A DNA stretch of 5,457 bases, taken from UBA4615 sp044342535. Its GTDB lineage: Bacteria; Pseudomonadota; Gammaproteobacteria; Burkholderiales; Burkholderiaceae_E. The notes under the pieces are model-generated. The model did not search any database, had not been told where the DNA came from, and saw only the letters and a program-made list of their open reading frames with translations. This document shows positions 1-5,457 of the stretch, piece by piece (positions within the stretch are counted from its first letter, which is position 1; each line of letters opens with the position of its first letter). The DNA lies in the NCBI GenBank assembly GCA_044342535.1, contig JBIIPQ010000301.1, positions 1 through 5,457 on the forward strand, written 5' to 3'. The position numbers were made by a program, and so were the translations under genes.

Positions 1-2
1 GG

Positions 3-1298
3 CTCGACGACGCCGACCTAGTCGACTACCTGAACCGTCTCGCCGCGCCGCTGACCGCGACGCCGGCGGCCGGCTCGACCAGCTTCGAGTTCTTCGCGCT
101 GGCCGAGTCGTCGATCAACGCGTTCGCGCTGCCCGGCGGCTACATCGGCGTGCACACCGGGCTGCTGATGGCCGCCGAGACCGAGTCCGAGGTCGCGGCG
201 GTGCTCGCCCACGAGATCGGGCACGTGACGCAGCGGCACATCGCGCGGATGCTCGCGCAGCAGAAGCAGGTGTCGCTGGTGACCATGGCCGGCATGGTGC
301 TGGCCCTGCTCGCGGCGCGCTCCAATCCGCAGGCCGCAATGGGCGGCCTGATGCTCGGGTCGGAGATGGCCCGCAGCAGCATGCTGTCGTTCTCGCGCGA
401 GGCCGAGCGCGAGGCCGATCGCGTGGGTTTCGAGATCCTGCGGCAGGCCGGCTTCGACATGCAGTCGATGGTGAGCTTCTTCAGCCGGCTGCAGCAGGCG
501 AGCCGCTTCTACGAGACCAACGCACCGGCGTACCTGCGGACCCACCCGGTCACCGGCGAGCGCATCGGCGACATGCAGCTGCGGCTGCGAGAGAGCCGCT
601 ACCGGCAGCGCGCCGACTCGATCGAGTTCCAGCTGCTTCGCGCCCGGCTGCGCGCGCTCGCCGACGGCAGCAGCGAGGGTCGGCGCACGGCTCGCGCGCT
701 CCTCGAGCAGTCGGTCCGGCAGAGCCCGAAGGCCGGTCCGGCGCCCTGGTACGCCCTGGCGAGCGTGGCCGCCGCGCAGCGCGACTGGCCGCGGGTCGAT
801 GCGGCGCTCACGCAGGCGCAGGCGCTCGCGGGCGGTACGCATCCGTACTTCGAGACGCTCGGCGCGGCCGTGCGGCTCGCCGCGGGCGATGCGCGTGGCG
901 CCGCCGAGCGCGCGGCCCGCGGCCTCGCCCGCTTCCCGGACGCCCGCGGCCTCGCGCGGCTGCAGGGCGAGGCGCTGCTCGCCGCCGGGCAGCCAGCCGA
1001 GGCCCTGCGTGTGCTGCGCGATCACCTGCTGGTGTGGCGCGGCGACGCGCGACTCTGGCAGCTGAGCTCGCAGGCCTACTTCGCGCTCGACCAGCGGGCC
1101 GAGGCTCACCGTGCGGTCGCCGAGCAGTACCTGCTGCTCGGCTCGCCGATGTCCGCGCTCGATCAGCTGCGACGCGGCCAGAAGGCGGGCGATTCGGACT
1201 TCTACGCGGCATCGACCATCGACGCCCGGATCCGCGAGATCGAGCCCGACGCGCTGCGCGAGCTCGAGGAGACCCGCCAGCAGGGCCAGCAGCGCTGA
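3..1298 (+). CDS. BepA/YfgC-like M48 family periplasmic metalloprotease with TPR-like C-terminus (5' end missing)
   Basis: The reading frame is open from the left edge, so the gene begins upstream; 431 residues are visible. Numbered from the codon at base 3, the zinc-protease motif HEIGH is at 70-74, and the third zinc ligand is probably E135 in an ExxxD motif (E135, D139). A THP motif puts H181 111 residues after the first HEIGH histidine, close to the spacing of the regulatory His switch of E. coli BepA (H136 to H246). From about residue 249 onward the protein is Ala/Leu/Arg-rich helical repeats that look like TPRs, as in BepA. In that family the enzyme is periplasmic, helps LptD and BAM-assembled proteins mature, and degrades stalled ones. 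By comparison with BepA (about 487 residues), some 65 residues are missing, including any signal peptide. The GTG at 150 is internal (the frame already reads GGYIG just before it) and is not a start. It is convergent with the gene at 1309-1878. The M48/BepA-like assignment is firm; orthology to bepA is probable. Confidence 0.9.
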   Translation, partial: LDDADLVDYLNRLAAPLTATPAAGSTSFEFFALAESSINAFALPGGYIGVHTGLLMAAETESEVAAVLAHEIGHVTQRHIARMLAQQKQVSLVTMAGMVLALLAARSNPQAAMGGLMLGSEMARSSMLSFSREAEREADRVGFEILRQAGFDMQSMVSFFSRLQQASRFYETNAPAYLRTHPVTGERIGDMQLRLRESRYRQRADSIEFQLLRARLRALADGSSEGRRTARALLEQSVRQSPKAGPAPWYALASVAAAQRDWPRVDAALTQAQALAGGTHPYFETLGAAVRLAAGDARGAAERAARGLARFPDARGLARLQGEALLAAGQPAEALRVLRDHLLVWRGDARLWQLSSQAYFALDQRAEAHRAVAEQYLLLGSPMSALDQLRRGQKAGDSDFYAASTIDARIREIEPDALRELEETRQQGQQR

Positions 1299-1302
1299 CC
1301 GG

Positions 1303-1317
1303 CCGCGCTCAGCGCGG
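1303..1317. terminator. GC-rich hairpin between convergent genes, possible bidirectional terminator
   Basis: CCGCGC at 1303-1308 and GCGCGG at 1312-1317 form a perfect 6-bp stem. The three-base loop (1309-1311) is the TGA stop codon, read on the - strand, of the unknown-function gene. The hairpin begins 5 bases after the stop of the M48 protease gene. Neither strand has a T-tract after it, so it is not a canonical intrinsic terminator. It is the only obvious structure at the junction, and in DNA this GC-rich short palindromes arise by chance fairly often. Confidence 0.3.
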
Positions 1318-1878
1318 GGTCGGCTCGAATCCGAAGGCCCGCGCCGGCGCCGCGTCGAGCGTGAGCACCGCGTGCTCGCCCATCAGCCGCAGCGTGCCTG
1401 CGCGACCGTCCGCATCGGGCGTCTCGTGCAGCGACAGGTCCAGCGCCCCGAGGTCGCGGTCGTCGATGCAGCCGGCGCCGAGCTCGGTCTCGAGCCAGAG
1501 GTTGCCGTCGGCGTCGGCGGCCGCGCGCGAGATCCGCGCCACCGGATAGCCGGTGTGCGTGACCAGCGACTGCGCCGGTGCCTCGCCCATCACCCGGAAG
1601 TAGAGCGGCGCGAGCTCGAGGTCGACGAACACCCGCTGCGGGCCGTTCTGCCAGTGCCATCGGCCCTGCGCATCGGCCGAGTAGTTGCGGCCGATGAAGT
1701 CGACGATCGGCGGGCTGGTGATCTCGCTGCCGGTGCCGTGCCGCGCCTCGTCGAAGCCCGGCGCGCCGCGGTCGACCAGCAACCAGCGGCCGCGCCGCAC
1801 GAGCCTGAGCCAGCCGTGCACCGCCGGCACGTTCGGCCAGCGCGCCATCGCCTGCAGGACCTGGTCGTCGATCGGCAC
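1309..1878 (-). CDS. Conserved hypothetical protein downstream of yheT (189 aa)
   Basis: I recognise this as a conserved proteobacterial protein of unknown function but cannot assign a domain number with certainty; from memory Pfam may list it under a DUF294x name. Visible landmarks are a stretch with SPPIVDFIGRNY at 55-66, a QNGPQRVFVDLE block at 77-88, HTGYPVA at 108-114, and a DDRDL segment at 139-143 near the C-terminus. There is no signal peptide, transmembrane segment, Cys cluster or catalytic signature, so a soluble cytoplasmic protein is likely. The start is GTG at 1876-1878. It is chosen because a strong GAGGAG Shine-Dalgarno sits 6 bases upstream and the protein begins only 10 bases after the yheT stop. 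It is the last gene of the - strand run and was probably co-transcribed with the hydrolase. Gene reality is well supported; function is unknown. Confidence 0.85.
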   Translation of the reverse strand: MPIDDQVLQAMARWPNVPAVHGWLRLVRRGRWLLVDRGAPGFDEARHGTGSEITSPPIVDFIGRNYSADAQGRWHWQNGPQRVFVDLELAPLYFRVMGEAPAQSLVTHTGYPVARISRAAADADGNLWLETELGAGCIDDRDLGALDLSLHETPDADGRAGTLRLMGEHAVLTLDAAPARAFGFEPTPR

Positions 1879-1884
1879 GGCAGG

Positions 1885-1890
1885 CTCCTC
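1885..1890 (-). promoter_or_regulatory. Strong ribosome binding site overlapping the yheT stop codon
   Basis: GAGGAG on the - strand lies 6 bases before the GTG at 1878 and fixes that start. The yheT TGA stop (1889-1891) overlaps its first bases, so ribosomes ending on yheT finish directly on this site. That arrangement suggests translational coupling between the two genes (inference). Confidence 0.7.
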
Positions 1891-3019
1891 AGCGCTCGGG
1901 CCCGCGCACGGCGGCGGTGCCGAGCACGTCGTCGAAATGGTCGAAGACCCGTCGCGCCAGCCAGTCGAGGCGCCCGGGCGGGCGCCCGGTCAGGAAGCCG
2001 ACGTGGCCGCCCTGCGCGGGGTACTCGAGCCGCACTGCGGTCGAGACTTCGGCCGGGGAGGCGAGGGCGGTGGGCGGCAGGAACGGATCGTTGAGCGCGT
2101 TGATCACCAGCGTGGGCACCGACACGCCGCCGAGGTACTGCCGGCAGGACGAGCGGGTCCAGTAGTCGATCGCGCCCGCGAAGCCGTGCAGCGGCGCGGT
2201 CACGTGCTCGTCGAAATCGAAGAAGTCGCGGCTGGCCGCGACGCGCCGGGGATCGAACAGGCCGGGGTGGCGCTCGAGCATCGCCAGACTCTTGCTGCGA
2301 AGCGTACGCAGGAAGTTCTCGGTGTAGAGCCGGTTGAAGCCGCGCGACAGCGCGATCGCGCCGGCGTGCAGGTCCTGCGGCGGCGACACCGCCACCGCCG
2401 CGGCGACGAAGTCCGCCGCCTCGCCGCGCTCGCCCAGCCACTTGATCAGCACGTTGCCGCCGAGCGAGACGCCCGCGGCGAGCAGCGGCCCCGGGGGCCC
2501 ACCGTCCTCGGCGGGGCGGGCCGCCAGACGGCTCAGCACCCAGTCGGCCTCGTCGGAGTCCCCGGAGTGGTAGGCCCGCGGCAGCCGGTTCGGCGTCCCG
2601 CTGCAGCCGCGGAAGTGGATCACGACGCCGTCCAGGCCGCGCGTCAAGGCCTCGGCCATCAGCACGCGCGCGTAGGGGCTGTCCGAGCTGCCTTCCAGGC
2701 CGTGGAACAGCGCGAGCAGCGGGCGGGCGGGTCGGCGGGCGGTGCCGGGCGGCGGCACGGCCCAGTCGAGGTCGACGAAGTCGCCGTCGGGCGCGTCCCA
2801 GCGCTCGCGCCGCCAGGCAAGTCTCGGGCGCGGTGCGAGCAGCGCCGGCCAGAGCGTCTGCGCGTGCCGGCCGGGCAGCCACGACGGCGCCCGGTAGTCG
2901 CCGGCGGGCACGCTGCAGGGCACGGGCACGGGCACGGGCGGGGCGGCAAGCGCGGGCACTTCGCCCTCGAAGGCGCTGCCGCGTGTCGCGCCCGACCCGA
3001 TGCCTCCGGATCCGGCCAT
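1889..3019 (-). CDS. yheT: YheT-family alpha/beta hydrolase (UPF0017-type)
   Basis: This is a predicted serine hydrolase of the YheT/EMB8 branch of the alpha/beta hydrolases; its physiological substrate is not established. With the ATG at 3019 the product is 376 residues. It shows the family's entry segment YRAPSWLPGRHAQTLWP (42-58), the HGLEG oxyanion-region motif (106-110), HFRGCSG (135-141) and a nucleophile elbow GVSLGG with Ser185. Asp311 (in NDPFLPP) and His339 (in GGHVGF) are the probable other members of the triad. The start is uncertain. ATG 3019 lies 13 bases after the NTF2-like stop but has no Shine-Dalgarno. GTG 2959 (20 residues shorter) has a GAGGG 4 bases upstream and still keeps the whole recognisable domain. 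The frame is open back to 3175, but that extension is Thr/Pro-rich and overlaps the NTF2-like gene, so it was dropped. The N-terminal region before the domain is low in complexity, including Val-Pro repeats. It sits between the NTF2-like gene and the unknown gene in one direction. Confidence 0.9.
   Translation of the reverse strand: MAGSGGIGSGATRGSAFEGEVPALAAPPVPVPVPCSVPAGDYRAPSWLPGRHAQTLWPALLAPRPRLAWRRERWDAPDGDFVDLDWAVPPPGTARRPARPLLALFHGLEGSSDSPYARVLMAEALTRGLDGVVIHFRGCSGTPNRLPRAYHSGDSDEADWVLSRLAARPAEDGGPPGPLLAAGVSLGGNVLIKWLGERGEAADFVAAAVAVSPPQDLHAGAIALSRGFNRLYTENFLRTLRSKSLAMLERHPGLFDPRRVAASRDFFDFDEHVTAPLHGFAGAIDYWTRSSCRQYLGGVSVPTLVINALNDPFLPPTALASPAEVSTAVRLEYPAQGGHVGFLTGRPPGRLDWLARRVFDHFDDVLGTAAVRGPER
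2918..2939. repeat. Hexanucleotide repeat (GGGCAC)x3 in the yheT N-terminal region
   Basis: Three tandem GGGCAC units plus a partial fourth lie on the + strand. On the coding strand they read as alternating Val-Pro codons (GTG CCC), just before the conserved YRAP segment of YheT. Each unit adds an in-frame GTG, so the tract also multiplies possible start codons. Copy number could vary by slippage without shifting frame. Confidence 0.75.
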
Positions 3020-3032
3020 CACGCGCCGCGCG

Positions 3033-3572
3033 TCAGTGGAGTCGGCCGGGCGGCGGACGCCGGGGGTCGGCGTCGGACACGTCGTCCTCGTCGGCATCGG
3101 GCCGCTCGATGCCGAGGCGTGCGCCGATCCAGCCGGGGGGCTCGTCGTCGTCGTCGTCCTCGTCGTCGTCGGCATCCTCGGTCTCGCCGGACTCGGACAC
3201 GCCGGCGTGATGCACGAGGATCCGCCAGCCGCCGCCGGAGCGCACGAAGACGTTGGTCGTGACGACCTCGACCGTCTCGGAGCCGCCGCGCCCCTCGACA
3301 GTGATGCGCTCGATCAGGCTGTGCACGGCGACGTCGGCGCTGCGCCAGGCATGCACGGCCGCGACGGCGATGCGGATGCCGCCCGCCGCGAAGATCTCGC
3401 GGAAGGAGCCGGTGATGGCCTCGCGGCCGATGAGGCGGGGGCCGCCGGGATGGTTGCAGACCGCGGCGTCGTCGTCGGCCCAGAGGGCCATCATCCGATC
3501 GAGGTCACCGTCGGCCATGGCGGCGTAGAACGCGCGCTCGGCAGCCTCGGCAGTGGCGTGAAGGCGTTGCAT
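3033..3572 (-). CDS. NTF2-like / SnoaL-type protein with acidic C-terminal tail
   Basis: Residues 8 to about 123 fit the NTF2-like (SnoaL/ketosteroid isomerase) cone fold of single-domain proteins: an N-terminal helix with AFYAAMADGDLDRMMALWADD (15-35), HPGG and the RLIGREAITGSF helix (41-57), and closing strands ending in GGWRILVHHAG (114-124). Relatives include isomerases, hydrolases and non-enzymatic ligand binders, so the activity cannot be assigned. There is no signal peptide; cytoplasmic location is likely. Residues 127-144 are almost entirely Asp/Glu with a run of Asp, and a second acidic patch follows at 159-168. This tail of about 55 residues lies outside the usual fold and is partly written by a GAC trinucleotide repeat. 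ATG 3572 is preferred because it lies 12 bases after the waaF stop with an AAGG-like weak Shine-Dalgarno. The gene is between waaF and yheT in an apparent operon. Confidence 0.85.
   Translation of the reverse strand: MQRLHATAEAAERAFYAAMADGDLDRMMALWADDDAAVCNHPGGPRLIGREAITGSFREIFAAGGIRIAVAAVHAWRSADVAVHSLIERITVEGRGGSETVEVVTTNVFVRSGGGWRILVHHAGVSESGETEDADDDEDDDDDEPPGWIGARLGIERPDADEDDVSDADPRRPPPGRLH
3141..3172. repeat. Trinucleotide repeat encoding the poly-acidic tail of the NTF2-like protein
   Basis: On the + strand this is a run of GTC units interrupted once by CTC. On the coding strand it reads as GAC (Asp) codons broken by GAG (Glu). Being a multiple-of-three repeat, gain or loss of units would lengthen or shorten the acidic stretch without a frameshift. 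Confidence 0.7.
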
Positions 3573-3584
3573 GCGGCCTTCATC

Positions 3585-4643
3585 TTATCGGATGTCGCGG
3601 CTGGGGAACCGGGCGGCGGCCCGCAGCGAGGCGAAGACCGACTCGGGGCGTACCCCGCTCGTGCATCGGCCGTGCGAGTACCGGCAGACGGGGGCGTTGC
3701 AGGGGCTGCAGGCCTCGTGCAGCCATTCGACCTTCGCCCGGGGCGAGCGTGGCGGTGCGAAGCGCGGGTCGGTGGGCCCGAACACCGCGACCATCGGCCG
3801 CGAGTAGGCCGCCGCGACGTGCATCAGGCCGCAGTCGTGCGCGACCACCGCCTCGGACAACGCGATCAGGGCCACCGCGTCGGCCAGCGACTGCCGGCCG
3901 CACAGGTTCGGGACCCCGCCGCCGCTCAGCGCCACGATCTCGGTGGCGAAGGCCCGGTCGGCGGCGTCGCCGAGCAGCACCGGCGTCAGGCCCGGCCATT
4001 CGCGGGCGGCGATCGCGATCAGCGAGGCCCAGTGGCGCGCCGGCCAGCGCCGGCTCGGGCCGGCCTCGGCGCCGACGCACAGCGCCATCAGACGGGTGTC
4101 GGCGGCCAGGCCGGCGCGCGCGCGGGCGCCGACCTCGCGGACCTCGTCGCGCGACATCACCGGATTCGGGACGTGCCCCGGCAGCGGCTGCGACGCGTCG
4201 AAGGCCAGGTGCGCGAAGCGCTCGACCGCGGGGCGGCCGGCATCCGCGGCCTGACGTGCGCCGCCGGCGCGGATCGTGCAGTGCGGCTGGTTGATCAGCC
4301 CCCAGCGGGTGCCGCAGTGCAGGCCGATCCGGATGGGGATGCCGGCCAGCCAGGGCACGAGGGCGGCTCGCTTGGAGCCGGGCAGCACGAACACCCGGTC
4401 ATGGCGGTGCCGGTCGAGCCGACGGGCCAGCTTGAACGCTCCCCAGGGCTGGACCGGGCCGAACGCATGACCCGAGGTGAACACTTCCTCGACGTCGGCC
4501 ATCGCCTCGAAGGCCGGCGCGACGGCCGGATCGGCCAGCACGTCGATGCGGCCGTGCGGGTCCATGCCGCGCAGCAGCGCGGCCAGTGGCTGGGTCATCA
4601 CCGATTCGGCGAGGGTGTCGGGAGCAACGATCAGGGTTCGCAT
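3585..4643 (-). CDS. waaF: ADP-heptose:LPS heptosyltransferase II (glycosyltransferase family 9)
   Basis: In this family the enzyme transfers the second L-glycero-D-manno-heptose from ADP-heptose to heptose I of the LPS inner core, on the cytoplasmic face of the inner membrane. The 352-residue length is normal. Visible WaaF features are FVLPGSKRAALVPWLAGIP (85-103), VGAEAGPSRRWP (190-201; usual form PGAEFGPAKRWP), HDCGLMHVAAA (269-279; usual form NDSGLMHVAAA) and GPTDPRFAPP (289-298). A Cys cluster at C312, C315, C320 and C327 matches the CxxCx4Cx6C tail of WaaF. The N-terminus is unusual: where WaaF normally reads P-S/N-W-x-G-D, this protein has P-D-T-L-A-E, so the catalytic-base Asp position holds Glu13. 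The start ATG fits the MRTLIV beta strand expected at the N-terminus; no good Shine-Dalgarno precedes it and a hairpin lies 14 bases upstream. The stop is 12 bases before the NTF2-like start. Another GT9 heptosyltransferase is the main alternative. Confidence 0.9.
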   Translation of the reverse strand: MRTLIVAPDTLAESVMTQPLAALLRGMDPHGRIDVLADPAVAPAFEAMADVEEVFTSGHAFGPVQPWGAFKLARRLDRHRHDRVFVLPGSKRAALVPWLAGIPIRIGLHCGTRWGLINQPHCTIRAGGARQAADAGRPAVERFAHLAFDASQPLPGHVPNPVMSRDEVREVGARARAGLAADTRLMALCVGAEAGPSRRWPARHWASLIAIAAREWPGLTPVLLGDAADRAFATEIVALSGGGVPNLCGRQSLADAVALIALSEAVVAHDCGLMHVAAAYSRPMVAVFGPTDPRFAPPRSPRAKVEWLHEACSPCNAPVCRYSHGRCTSGVRPESVFASLRAAARFPSRDIR

Positions 4644-4657
4644 CGGCCAAGGGGTCG

Positions 4658-4678
4658 TCAGGGGGCAACTTCCCCTGA
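4658..4678 (-). promoter_or_regulatory. Hairpin in the waaF leader
   Basis: TCAGGGG at 4658-4664 and CCCCTGA at 4672-4678 form a perfect 7-bp stem around a 7-base loop. In waaF mRNA it would end 14 bases before the ATG. No T-tract follows in the waaF direction, so an intrinsic terminator for the upstream genes is unlikely. With no clear Shine-Dalgarno in front of waaF, a translational or mRNA-stability role is possible, as is a protein-binding palindrome. Structure is seen; function is inference. Confidence 0.4.
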
Positions 4679-4711
4679 TCGATTCTCGCCGTGCCCCACC
4701 CGCTCCGGTGT

Positions 4712-4758
4712 GACGGAATCACGCTCCTGCCCGTAAGGATGCGTGACCGAATCCCGTC
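4712..4758. repeat. Imperfect inverted repeat between the zinc-finger gene and waaF
   Basis: Inner arms TCACGC (4719-4724) and GCGTGA (4741-4746) are separated by 16 bases. Outer arms GACGG (4712-4716) and CCGTC (4754-4758) continue the pairing after an asymmetric bulge (2 against 7 bases). It begins 9 bases beyond the zinc-finger gene's stop codon. It could be a transcript-end structure, an operator or a small dispersed repeat; no T-tract follows it. Confidence 0.4.
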
Positions 4759-4766
4759 TATGGCGA

Positions 4767-4985
4767 TCAGTGACCCTTGACCACGGTTCCGGGCGCGAGC
4801 CGGTACTCGGTGCCGCAGTACGGGCAGAGCGCCCGGCCGGTATGCACGACGTCGAGGAAGACCCGAGGGTGCTGGTTCCAGACGGTCATCTTGCGGTTCG
4901 GGCAGAACGCCGGCAGGTCGCCGGCCCCGAGCTCGATCACCGCGGCCGCGCGGCCGCTGCCCGAAGGCGTGTGGGTATCGGACAT
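4767..4985 (-). CDS. Small CHCC-type zinc-finger protein (72 aa)
   Basis: The product has the CHCC zinc-finger layout, with candidate zinc ligands Cys28, His39, Cys54 and Cys57. Around them are CPN...WNQHPRVFLD and CPYCGTEYRL, which I recognise as the zf-CHCC family. Eukaryotic relatives include the mitochondrial complex I subunit NDUFS6 (13 kDa); the role of the bacterial stand-alone versions is not established. The first 20 residues are Ser/Thr/Gly/Ala-rich and probably disordered. The ATG at 4985 is well supported: GGAG lies 8 bases upstream and the gene begins 16 bases after the ilvE stop, indicating co-transcription with ilvE. Adjacency to ilvE and waaF is, from memory, common in betaproteobacteria. 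Zinc binding is inferred from ligand spacing only. Confidence 0.9.
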   Translation of the reverse strand: MSDTHTPSGSGRAAAVIELGAGDLPAFCPNRKMTVWNQHPRVFLDVVHTGRALCPYCGTEYRLAPGTVVKGH

Positions 4986-4993
4986 GGCCGGGT

Positions 4994-4997
4994 CTCC
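4994..4997 (-). promoter_or_regulatory. Ribosome binding site of the zinc-finger gene
   Basis: GGAG on the - strand with an 8-base spacer to the ATG at 4985. It lies in the short gap after the ilvE stop and supports both the start choice and a shared transcript. Confidence 0.6.
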
Positions 4998-5001
4998 GTG
5001 C

Positions 5002-5457
5002 TCAGACCGGGGTCAGCCAGCTGCCATACCGGTCCGACTTGCCGCCGACCACGTCGAAGAACAGCGACTGCAGCCGGGCGGTGATCGGGCCGCGGCTGCC
5101 CGCGCCGATCGTCCGGTCGTCGAGTTCGCGGATCGGCGTGATCTCGGCGGCGGTGCCGGTGAAGAAGGCCTCGTCGGCGCAGTACAGCTCGTCGCGCGTG
5201 ATGCGCTTCTCGATGACGGCGAGCCCCATGTCGCGGGCCATCGTGATCACCGAGTTGCGCGTGATGCCGTCGAGGCACGAGGCCACGTCCGGCGTGTAGA
5301 CGGCGCCGTCACGGACCATGAAGACGTTCTCGCCCGCGCCTTCGGACACGTAGCCCTCGGTGTCGAGCAGCAGCGCCTCGTCGTAGCCGTGCGCGGTCAC
5401 TTCCTGGTTCGCCAGGATCGAGTTGATGTAGTAGCCGCTGGCTTTTGCTCGCACCAG
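5002..5457 (-). CDS. ilvE: Branched-chain amino acid aminotransferase, C-terminal half (5' end missing)
   Basis: This class IV PLP-dependent enzyme makes the last step of leucine, isoleucine and valine synthesis, moving the amino group from glutamate to the branched-chain 2-oxo acids; it is cytoplasmic. The right edge cuts the gene, leaving 151 residues, about half of the usual 305-310. Numbered from the window edge, Lys5 in RAKASGYY is the PLP Schiff-base lysine (E. coli Lys159). Glu39 in SEGAGEN lies 34 residues later, the same spacing as Lys159 to Glu193 in E. coli. GITR (64-67) and TGTAAEITPI (100-109) form the cofactor phosphate-binding part. The ending WLTPV is close to where E. coli IlvE ends, so the stop at 5002-5004 is natural. 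The GTG at 5452-5454 is internal, not a start. D-amino acid aminotransferase or ADC lyase are related folds, but the motif match is much closer to IlvE. Confidence 0.95.
   Translation of the reverse strand: MVRAKASGYYINSILANQEVTAHGYDEALLLDTEGYVSEGAGENVFMVRDGAVYTPDVASCLDGITRNSVITMARDMGLAVIEKRITRDELYCADEAFFTGTAAEITPIRELDDRTIGAGSRGPITARLQSLFFDVVGGKSDRYGSWLTPV

Noticed and set aside
18..1109. A 363-codon - strand open frame opposite the M48 protease
   Set aside because: Antisense to a protease with an intact HEIGH motif; Arg/Gly/Ala/Leu-rich low-information sequence.
1590..2882. A 430-codon - strand open frame in another phase over yheT and the unknown gene
   Set aside because: Same strand but different phase from the genes with recognisable motifs; Arg/Ala-rich with no family features.
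3141..3172. Possible CRISPR-like or satellite array at the trinucleotide repeat
   Set aside because: It is a simple in-frame codon repeat inside a gene, with no spacers and no array structure.
3020..3175. N-terminal extension of YheT to 428 residues
   Set aside because: It overlaps the acidic-tail region of the NTF2-like gene, is Thr/Pro/Ser-rich with no family similarity, and exceeds the usual YheT length.
1685..3262. A 525-codon + strand open frame opposite yheT
   Set aside because: Antisense to a hydrolase with an intact catalytic triad; composition is Arg/Gln/Ala-rich and turns to poly-Arg at the end, typical of a shadow frame.
3000..4736. A 578-codon open frame on the + strand opposite waaF and the NTF2-like gene
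   Set aside because: It runs antisense to two genes with clear family motifs, is rich in Arg/Gly/Ala/His without recognisable domains, and is explained by the scarcity of stop codons in GC-rich DNA.
4680..4766. Sigma-70-type promoter for waaF in the intergenic gap
   Set aside because: I found no convincing -35/-10 pair at proper spacing on the - strand; a promoter may exist but cannot be supported by eye.

Overview
The window is a gene-dense, very GC-rich stretch (strong G/C at third codon positions) that looks like an ordinary chromosomal region of a betaproteobacterium, probably Burkholderiales. This assignment is inferred from composition and from the grouping of ilvE, a small CHCC zinc-finger gene, waaF and yheT, which I recall being common in that group but could not check here. 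LPS heptose biosynthesis and a BepA-like protease both imply a Gram-negative cell.

Layout: on the + strand, the left end carries the 3' part of a BepA/YfgC-like M48 metalloprotease gene (to 1298). The rest lies on the - strand and reads right to left: the C-terminal half of ilvE (branched-chain aminotransferase, running off the right edge), a 72-residue zinc-finger protein, waaF (ADP-heptose:LPS heptosyltransferase II), an NTF2/SnoaL-like protein with an acidic tail, a YheT-type alpha/beta hydrolase, and a conserved protein of unknown function. The two transcription units converge at about 1300 with only 10 bases between the stop codons. Intergenic gaps on the - strand are 10-16 bases, except for 123 bases in front of waaF, which hold two inverted repeats. 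The - strand therefore looks like either one operon or two (ilvE-zinc finger, then waaF-NTF2-yheT-unknown).

Functionally this is a mixed housekeeping neighbourhood: amino-acid metabolism, LPS inner-core assembly, outer-membrane protein quality control and a few uncharacterised genes. I saw no mobile element, CRISPR array, tRNA, rRNA, toxin-antitoxin pair or defence system, and I do not think the window holds a novel system. The points most worth a second look are a WaaF with the usual Gly-Asp catalytic motif changed to Ala-Glu, a repeat-encoded acidic tail on the NTF2-like protein, and the structured leader of waaF. No stretch longer than 300 bases lacks a gene.
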